Made by a program: the position numbers and the translations under genes. DNA of 64,000 bases from Trichostrongylus colubriformis (Eukaryota > Nematoda > Chromadorea > Rhabditida > Trichostrongylidae), in contig OZ022261.1 of NCBI GenBank assembly GCA_963978905.1, positions 21,077,686 through 21,141,685 on the forward strand, read 5' to 3'. The notes under the pieces are model-generated. The model made no database searches. It saw nothing but the letters and a program-made list of their open reading frames with translations, and was not told the origin of the DNA. Of the stretch, positions 57,465 through 64,000 are shown piece after piece (the first letter of the stretch is position 1; every line of letters starts with the position of its first letter).

Positions 57465-59871
57465 GTCTATCAAGTACTCCTTCTGAAAATTTGAATTCGC
57501 GCTCGAGAATAGTACTAAAAATATTCACTATTTGTTGCCGCTTTTCTGATAGCAAGCTCTCTTTTACGCGGCTTGAAATTAGCGTGGGCATGTCGCGAAA
57601 TGTGTAAAGCTTATCTAATATAGAACCTGCGACACTCGTACCTGCAAGCGCTCTTCTGCGCGATTTCCTTTACGGTGCCCACTAGAGTGAAGATGAATGC
57701 CTTCATCGAATCTATCTGCTTGGTTCACTGAGTAGAAGACGCTCTCGGTCGCTGCTTACGCATCCTCCACTGGCCTATCGTGAACACTCACATCGATTCT
57801 GGATTAGCTATGTCAACAGAATAGACTACAGTGTCATAGTATTGCTACAAACGGTCACGCGATACGAATTACAAAGTGATGCTTCACCGCCATTTGATAT
57901 GTTGACAGCAAGTGACTTGAGGGATGCCTGAGTACCTCTTCAAAATTGTTTCGCAACACCATTACCCTCAAAGCAGTGCTTATGACTAATCGATACTCTG
58001 GATCAACATCCAAGTTGCTCTCAGATATGAGCGATAAACACACGCAAAGGGAATGAGGTGCTACAACATCTTCCGCCTTTGAAAAGTGTGTTTCACTGCC
58101 TTGTATTGAGGTAGTGCTCGCCTTCCCGTTCTCCGGCTTCAGGTGGTTAGGCGATTTCCAGCAGCTTCTTTAGGTTCGCCCCCAGTGTCGTTTGGTACCC
58201 TTGGGGCTGCTTGCTAGGAGTGCTGGTCGATTTCTTCGAAGCTTTTTGGAGGCTTTCACTCGGCAAGTGACTTGGAGGTACGGGGAATAACCGTAAGAGT
58301 GACATAACGTGATTACGTGCCTGTGCTGCCACATCTACAGGACAGATACATAGATAAGTAGGGTAAAAGAACAAGTGTGCATAGTAACTACACTACGCCT
58401 CTTTCAGGACTCTTTTCAAATCGCACGGAATGTGTATCCTCTCTATGAACAGCGATAAAACGGCTGCAAGCTGCACCTTCAGCAGAATACTGCTTTGGGA
58501 GCGTCACTTCTTCGAGTTGTCCTCAACTTTCATTATCTCGCTTATATTGAGTCACGATGTGGATCCGGATGTGGTGATCTGAAGTGCCTCCCTCAACATA
58601 TGATTGTGCCATGAATTAGCGCAAAACTTCATTCGGTAGAATAACCAGGGTGTAAGTCAATTCTCTCTTCAAGTCTATCTGTGAGGATGCTCGTACATGT
58701 CGTCCATTCCAAGTATTAGGTTGAAGACTTAATTCCAGCCGTTTTCGATAAAGAATCCTAATATTTCACAATAATCATGTTGGGAAATTATTGAACTGGA
58801 AATTCTGTGTGACAGTCCATGACTTCCTCTTATCTCTTGATCACACTGTGAGGCGATTTAGCCAACACCATTTATGCTGGACTCGAAGAAGTTGTTGGGT
58901 ATCATTGCCAAGTGTCCGAAATCTTTACGCAGTTTTTAAGAATATTTCCATTATTTGACATGGCATCAAGCGTACGAGGTGATGGTCGCGAAGTTCGAGG
59001 GATTGGATGAGTTATGCTTAACTTCCCCAGCAAGTCTATAGAGAGCAGCCATGAAGCTCCCTCACTTGGCTGACCTCCTTTGATGGGTGAAGCTAGAATA
59101 TAAAGCATTTTTCGATCGTTTTCGTCTTCCGAAGCACTTCATGATGTCCCTAACCTTGTCCATCCCACCGAGTGTAGTTCACGAATTTTCTGGAATAGAA
59201 GCCCTACTACATCCTTGACACTAAGCTATCGAGGTGTCCCAGCATCTATACCATTCTTTTCTTACACGGTGCAGGTTGTCAGCCAGTGTTGGTATCTTTT
59301 GCCACTGGCGATAGGCCAGCGTTGTTTTGTGCTGGTCGAAACCTTTATTTTAAATTGTTACAAGGATAGAATTTAGCTGTAAAAATTTTCCTATTTTATA
59401 TAAAACGCTGGACAGTCATTTATCTGTGGGCCTGTCCGTAACTCCGTTCGTCACTAAATAAATTAGGCACGGCATGAGAAACTGTGTAGGTGGCGACAGG
59501 TTGAGATGGGTAGGGCATGAGACAAGAAGTAAAGAGCGCACACAAATCAAGTTAAGCTCCGCTTACCGTGCGCTGAAACGTTCGCTCCTCGAATCTGAAG
59601 TTGTTAATTTGGTTCTAAAATGGTCCAAACGTGGAAAAAAAGATAGGTTATGGTCAGCCATGAGTTTCTAGAGTCCATATAAAAGATCGCATGCAGCAGA
59701 GGGAGAAGCGCACCCCGAATACAACGTGGCACGGAAACTAGAAAAATATTAGTAGATATGACTAATGTCCAAGCTTTTTTGAGCATACTTAAAGTGAGCC
59801 TAGGCCCTCCCCCCTCCCACAATGGGTGGAGCGTACAAACATCGAGTGGTGTTCGCAGCAGAAATTGCAAT
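57465..59871. other. Unassigned; contains a repeat at 58.2 kb and possible 5' region of the gypsy-like element
   Basis: After removing the PLE insertion, 57465 onward is contiguous with the sequence upstream of gag, so part of it may be the 5' leader of the gypsy-like element. A minus-strand frame at 57855-58043 (LISESNLDVDPEYRLVISTA) looks protein-like but is unrecognised. The rest has no supported gene. A plus-strand frame at 59474-59671 (DRLRWVGHETRSKERTQ) faintly resembles a LINE C-terminus. Confidence 0.4.
58170..58390 (+). repeat. Repeat, right copy flanking the gypsy-like element
   Basis: This is the direct-orientation partner of 50395-50690 (see that entry for shared words). It contains TTGGTACCCTTGGGGCTGC, GAGTGCTGGTCGATTTC, CACTCGGCAAGTGACTTGG and GCCACATCTACAGGACAGAT. 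Diverged by insertions and deletions. Confidence 0.5.
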
Positions 59872-60644
59872 TACCCTAAAGACTGATAGATAAGTCCGCC
59901 CGCACGCGGTGTCGCGCACGGCAGTGGCGAACGCAGGCGCAGTCTTCAAAGAACTCAGGATCGCAACACATCCTTCATTATTAAAAACCACAGAATTGTA
60001 AAAACTGTTTATTCAACTTCATTTCTAATATCTAAGAATACCCCGTATCAAAATCTTCGTTCAACCCGTGTAACAATGATCAATCATCTTCAAACTTCTA
60101 CGCAATCTTCATTTCATCGTCACAAACACTCATAACATTAAAATTCTCGCTCATCTCATCTGACAATGACTCTTGGTTCAAGGCCTTCAAGAAGCTGTTG
60201 ACAATGGTCTCCTCAGAAATTGAATAAAAACTGTCGCAAACTAAAGCAGCTATTCCTCCGTAGTTCAAGCTTTTTCTGATGCCGCTTTTAGTATATTGTT
60301 GGGTCATAACAGGAATAAGGAAAATTTCCATTCAACAGCTATTTCATCGCCGAAACCATCGCTGCATTGAAACCCCGTTGAACAACGATTCTCCTCTCAT
60401 TCGTTCACTTTCCTCTGCCAACTATGGAGCTTCCGTGTTCACCTTTCGTACGACCCTAACTAGCTTCTCGCTTTTATATTAACAAATACAATATACAATA
60501 CAATATGAACTCGTTATTAATACAATCCACAAATCATAGCTTCCCCAATTTCCTTCATCTCTGGTTGCCCCTCTGAAGACTGAGGTCGCCTGTGCCGCGC
60601 GCGATACCGCGTGCGGGCGGACTTATCTATCAGACTTTAGGGTA
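59872..60644 (-). mobile_element. Pogo/Tigger-like DNA transposon, internally deleted, TA TSD
   Basis: Terminal inverted repeats start CCCTAAAG, continue CTGATAGATAAGTCCGCCCG and CACGCGGT, and match at 47 of the first 50 positions. The element is 59874-60642 (769 bp) flanked by TA at 59872-59873 and 60643-60644, as expected for the Tc1/mariner/pogo superfamily. A minus-strand frame (60331-60098) with IAALVCDSFYSISEETIVNS followed by FLKAL resembles the C-terminal end of pogo/Tigger DDE transposases (a pattern like aW..vs.eTI.ncF.kag). The rest of the transposase is missing, so this is a deletion derivative. Confidence 0.65.
60098..60331 (-). pseudogene. C-terminal fragment of a pogo/Tigger-like transposase
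   Basis: A 77-codon minus-strand frame. It starts EIFLIPVMTQQYTKSGIRKS, which may derive from the region after the catalytic domain, and continues SFYSISEETIVNSFLKALN before a Ser/Glu-rich acidic tail. No DDE residues are contained. Assignment depends mainly on the ETI..SF.KA word plus the surrounding TIRs and TA duplication. Confidence 0.45.
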
Positions 60645-60919
60645 GGTTTCAAAAGGACCGGGAAAAAGTAGGGTGGACAATAGTGGCTAGGACTATGTAA
60701 GGAAGACAAAACTCCAGGATAAGTGGAGGAGTTGACAAGACCCAGAAGTTCGTGTTATGGTTCCGGAAAGGTCTTCAAAACGGGAAAAAGAGGAATAAAA
60801 GTGGAAGGCAAGTGCAGCTCGCGGGAACTGGGTCCGCCACCATGCGAACAGGGCCAGAGTCGAAAACGCGCATGATATAGTGTGGAGACAGGCAAATTTT
60901 CCATATTATATGATAGAAT

Positions 60920-61180
60920 GGGCGGAGGTAGTGGAGTGACAGGTGGACAGATGCACATCCCACTCTCATGGTGCGAGATCGAATCCCGCATGAACGCTCG
61001 CCCAGAAAAACCAAGCCTTCCATCCCTTCGGGGTCGGTGAATTGGTACCAGACTCCTCTGGGAAAATAAAAGCACTGACTTGTACATCGGCTAACCACCG
61101 CAAGTCATTGTATAGGCCACATCACATTCACCGCCCACCACGATTCCAAATGGAACTAGAATGTGCGGCGAATCCCAGAA
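60920..61180 (+). mobile_element. tRNA-derived SINE
   Basis: The head (60920-61003) looks like a tRNA: 5' GGGCGGA pairs with CTCGCCC at 60997-61003 at five canonical positions plus a G-T pair, an A-box-like TAGTGGAGTGACAGG follows, and a B-box-like AGATCGAATCC sits in a T-arm (GCGAG/CCCGC). The anticodon arm is not canonical. The tail carries CCTTCGGGGTCGGTGAATTG, AAAATAAAAGCACTGACTTG and CCGCAAGTCATTGTATAGGC. A truncated second copy is at 18217-18375. SINEs like this are pol III transcripts mobilised by LINE enzymes. Confidence 0.6.
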
Positions 61181-61604
61181 AGGGATTGATTAACGCTAGG
61201 AAATTCGTCATTTATTTTTTTGTATGATAGTATGTAGTAGGAGGGAAAGCGCGTATGGAACCATAGGTAAACAAAGCACTGGGAACATTTTTATAGATGT
61301 CAACATCGGTTGGTATTGATCGAAATTATCGTATTCGCGTAAAAATTCGCACAACTCAACGAGCAAGTAATGCCGCAGATATGGGAATTTTGAAGCGGTA
61401 GGAGCCCTCACCAATATTGATCGAATTCATCCATTTTGTGGAGGGGTATGAGTGATAGGCCACACTTCCATTCGTTGTGCGCGACGGTTACGAAATTGCT
61501 ATTGATGTGATGTGACAATGGGTGCTGAGTAAAGTTCATAGAAAAAGGCAATTCCGATGGCCCTACTAATGCTTATGGCGTTACGCGCACAGAAGCGCGT
61601 AGTA
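61181..61604. other. No gene recognised
   Basis: No supported feature in this interval. Confidence 0.5.
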
Positions 61605-61685
61605 CAAGCTACGAGGTGAGAGGGTTTGATACACCTTCATCCGAGTCCGTAGGCTACGCCCTATCAAGCGCTCCGAAGTGAACTG
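61605..61685 (-). repeat. Single arm of the 20.5-kb foldback family
   Basis: It reads TTTGATACACCTTCATC, GAGTCCGTAGGCTACGCCC and TATCAAGCGCTCCGAAGTGA, the reverse complement of the left arm at 20505-20590 (GGGTGAGAGTGTATCAAA, GGGCGTGGCCTACGGACTTG). Only one arm is present, and it abuts the tRNA-like start of LINE copy C, suggesting the LINE inserted into or replaced the other arm. Confidence 0.55.
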
Positions 61686-61695
61686 TAACTGGGAA

Positions 61696-61776
61696 GGCAG
61701 GGATAGCCGAGTGGTTAAGTGTGTATGCTCACATCTGCACATTCAAGACCACCAGGTTCGACTCCGCCGAGGCTCA
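61696..61776 (+). other. tRNA-like leader of LINE copy C
   Basis: GGCAGGGATAGCCGAGTGG contains a good pol III A-box (TAGCCGAGTGG, as in Leu/Ser tRNAs), followed by an A-arm-like region and a B-box GGTTCGACTCC at about 61754-61764. The acceptor and T-stems do not pair fully, so it is a tRNA-derived leader rather than a gene. The same leader heads copy A at 35401-35479. It could give the LINE an internal pol III promoter. Confidence 0.55.
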
Positions 61777-64000
61777 AACCATGCCTTGCAAGAAATTGCA
61801 AAAATGGTAACGTTACCAGCGTCAGGCCCAGGTTGACAGGCCGGCTGATGAAGAAACCTAGACACACCAATATGTTTAAAAGTTGCCAAAGAAACAGTGT
61901 TGATGCTAGGACGTCACGCGGAAGTGACGAGCAGAACCCTCGCCCGAGTTCTGTGGTCAGCATGCGAGGGCTGGTGAAGGACCTCGGCTGAAGAAGTTAG
62001 TTCGAATAGGGACTCTGAACGAAGGATCATTAACCGGGGAGTCTCGAGAGATTGTCGACCTGATGAGTCGACGAAACATCCATATACTATGTATCCAGGA
62101 AACGCTCGAAAGGCGCTAAAGCAAAGGAGATCGAAGAGGGAATCAAACTCTTCTGCAAGGGTGAGGACACTAAACGGAACGGAGTAGCCATCGCAGTAGC
62201 GAATTCCCTCAGAATCGCGTCTGCGCCGTGAACAGGATCAACGGTCGAATCATGGCAGCAAGGATGAATATAGAGTTTACTGGGCCATAGTAACTGTGTA
62301 CGCACCGCAAGACGGTTGTCCCGAGCATGGAGGGACGAGTTTGAGCCTTCGACGTCATCAGTTCAGTTCCAAAACGCGATTACCTACCGTAGCAGATGAT
62401 CAGAACGGTCACATCGGCAGAGATAGGAGGGGCTCAGAAAGGGTGCACAGAGGCGAAGGGCTGGGTAAGAAACGCTGAGGAAGAAAGGATACTGGACCTG
62501 GCCACGGTCCATGACTTAACAGTCTGCAACGCGTACTTCGCGAAAAGAGAGAGCCAAAAGGTAACTTATAGCAATGGAGGGAGACAAACGGAAGTCGACC
62601 ATGTACTCATAAGAAGACCAGCCCTCAAAACTGTGAAGGTTATCAAGGTAGTGCCAGGAGAGGAACTCACCACCCAACACAGACCACTCCTAGCAGACAT
62701 AGAGCCCCCCAAGAAAGCAAATTCAAGACTGAACATAGATCAGATGGTGGAAGCTGCCAAACGGGAAAGGGATGAGCTCAATAGAAGGATAGAGGATATA
62801 TTTCTTAAAACCCTAACGGTCCGACTCAGGAGTCCTGGAACAAAGCAACTGAGATAATTTAAACAGCGTGGAGGAAACGCTGGGAAATCCGAGGTGGCTT
62901 TAGAAGAGACAGTGTGAACCTGGAATGAGGAGGTTCAAAGGGTAGTGAAACAGAAGAAGGAAGCATACAAGCGGTGGCAGAAAACGAAGAGCCGAGAACT
63001 CGACATCTACAAACGCTGCAAGAGGCTCGCCAAAGCAGCTGTGGCCAAAACAAAAAATACAGATATGGATGCGTACGAAAGGTTGGATGGGAAGAGGTAG
63101 AAAAGTTCGACTTCAGGTTGGCTAAGCTACATCGAGCCACCCGAGGCGTCGAGGTGGTAAAGGCGGTAAACAGCCACGGGTATCATTTTGAAGGAACCAG
63201 CCGAGGTCAAAAAGAGATGGCGGGGGTACTTCGACGGGGAGTGAACGAAGAGTTCCCTCGTAAGTAAAGCCAACAGGGGGAGGCTACGGCTGGCCCCATC
63301 CTCCCTTGGACAGCGGGAGAGGTTGGCCAGGTTCTGATAAAAATGAAGAATGGAAAGGCCGCTGGTTCAGATAGGGTACCAATGGAGGCATGGAAGGCAC
63401 TGGAAGAGTACCGAGTAGAGTGGCTTACACGCTTCCTATACATGAAGACGGTTAGAGAAAAAATTCCGGATGCGTAGAGGACCAGCACATCGTTCCCTTA
63501 TTCAAGCAGAAGGGGGAGGCAATGGAGTACTCCATTTACCGTGGAATTCAGTTTACAGCTCATACCATGAAGCTCTATGAGCGACTGGTTGACTTGAGGC
63601 TGAGGGAGCTAGTCACCATATATCAGGAGCAGTTCGATTCATGCCTAAGCGCTCCACCACGGATGCCATCTCCATCCTTAGACAAGTGATGGAAAAGTAC
63701 CGTTAAAAGCGTCAGCCCTGCTCTCTAGCCTTTCTGGGCCTTGAGAACACCTCGACCGTCTGCCACGGCCAGTAATCTGGAACTCGCTTCGAGAACGAGA
63801 GCTACCAGAGCACCTGGTCACCCTTATACAGGACATGTACGATGAGGCTTAGGCTGTCATACGCACCTCGCAGAGACTGGCAGCGGAAGTAGGGATCTCG
63901 GTAGAGGTACACCAAGGCTCAGCTCCAAGCCCGTCCCTCTTCCTGCCCACCCTGGATGGCATGGTGAAAGACTTGATTGGGGGGCCAGTGAAGACCATTC
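61696..64000 (+). mobile_element. RTE-like LINE copy C, runs off the right end
   Basis: After the tRNA-like leader comes a 90-codon frame (61719-61991; KCQRNSVDARTSRGSDEQN-like, function unknown but likely a leader or ORF1 remnant; I see no domain). The endonuclease follows: GTLNEGSLTGESREIVDLMS, RRNIHILCIQETLE (catalytic QET, 62061-62105), then in other frames AVNRINGRIMAA, KRESQKVTYSNGGRQTEVDH with VDHVLIRRPAL, and TTQHRPLLADI. RT starts at about 63330 with KMKNGKAAGSDRVPMEAWKA and continues to VHQGSAPSPSLF and LDGMVKDLIGGPVK at the window edge. The catalytic YADD box would lie just beyond 64000. Stops and frameshifts show this copy is inactive, but it is the most complete of A-C. Confidence 0.85.

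Noticed and set aside
1..64000. CRISPR array, bacterial operon or phage content
   Set aside because: No regularly spaced direct repeats with unique spacers and no run of long intact frames; all long frames are eukaryotic retroelement or transposon remnants.

Overview
The window looks like a repeat-dense stretch of a parasitic nematode genome, most likely a strongylid such as a hookworm. The reasons are the retroelement types present (Penelope-like, RTE-like and Ty3/gypsy-like elements with wording I associate with Ancylostoma/Necator), a 47-nt GTAAGT...TTTCAG candidate intron, and an ODR-2/Ly6-like exon pair. The species is an inference; no host gene gives it directly. There are no bacterial-type operons and no CRISPR array.

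Layout. 1-5 kb: a Penelope-like element (PLE) 3' relic, a foldback repeat and a decayed PLE with recognisable reverse transcriptase and GIY-YIG blocks. 5-13.5 kb: mostly unassigned, with one 490-bp long-TIR foldback flanked by TTAA. 13.5-17 kb: an inverted pair of PLE 3' ends, a second foldback, and a 1.55-kb hAT-like non-autonomous transposon with an exact 8-bp target-site duplication (TSD). 17-30 kb: mostly unassigned intergenic or intronic sequence with scattered repeats. 30.0-30.4 kb: the best host gene candidate, the first two coding exons (minus strand) of a secreted or GPI-type Ly6/ODR-2-like protein. 32.4-33 kb: another inverted PLE pair. 33.8-37.6 kb: two broken RTE-like LINEs arranged head to head. 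38.6-39.1 kb: a 172-bp tandem repeat. 43.3-45.2 kb: a complete Merlin-like (ISXO2/IS1016-type) DNA transposon with about 285-bp TIRs and an 8-bp TSD, its transposase broken by one frameshift. 45.3-48.8 kb: an RTE-like LINE nested inside an older repeat. 48.9-49.8 kb: a near-perfect 0.86-kb palindrome of two PLE 3' ends with a 13-bp TSD. 50.4-58.4 kb: a decayed Ty3/gypsy element (gag, zinc knuckle, protease, RNase H, integrase) with a second PLE palindrome (13-bp TSD) inserted just upstream of its gag. 59.9-60.6 kb: a pogo/Tigger-like element with TA TSD. 60.9-61.2 kb: a tRNA-derived SINE. 61.7-64 kb: an RTE-like LINE with a tRNA-like leader, running off the right end.

The most interesting theme is the PLEs. 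Four loci carry two 3' ends in head-to-head inverted orientation around a shared truncation point or internal spacer. Two of these keep exact 13-bp TSDs and a similar one-sided extension of about 40 nt. A two-stem hairpin with a GAAA-containing internal loop, resembling a hammerhead ribozyme core, recurs in every PLE tail. Nearly all protein-coding sequence here is broken transposon sequence; the transposons interact by nesting rather than by pathway.
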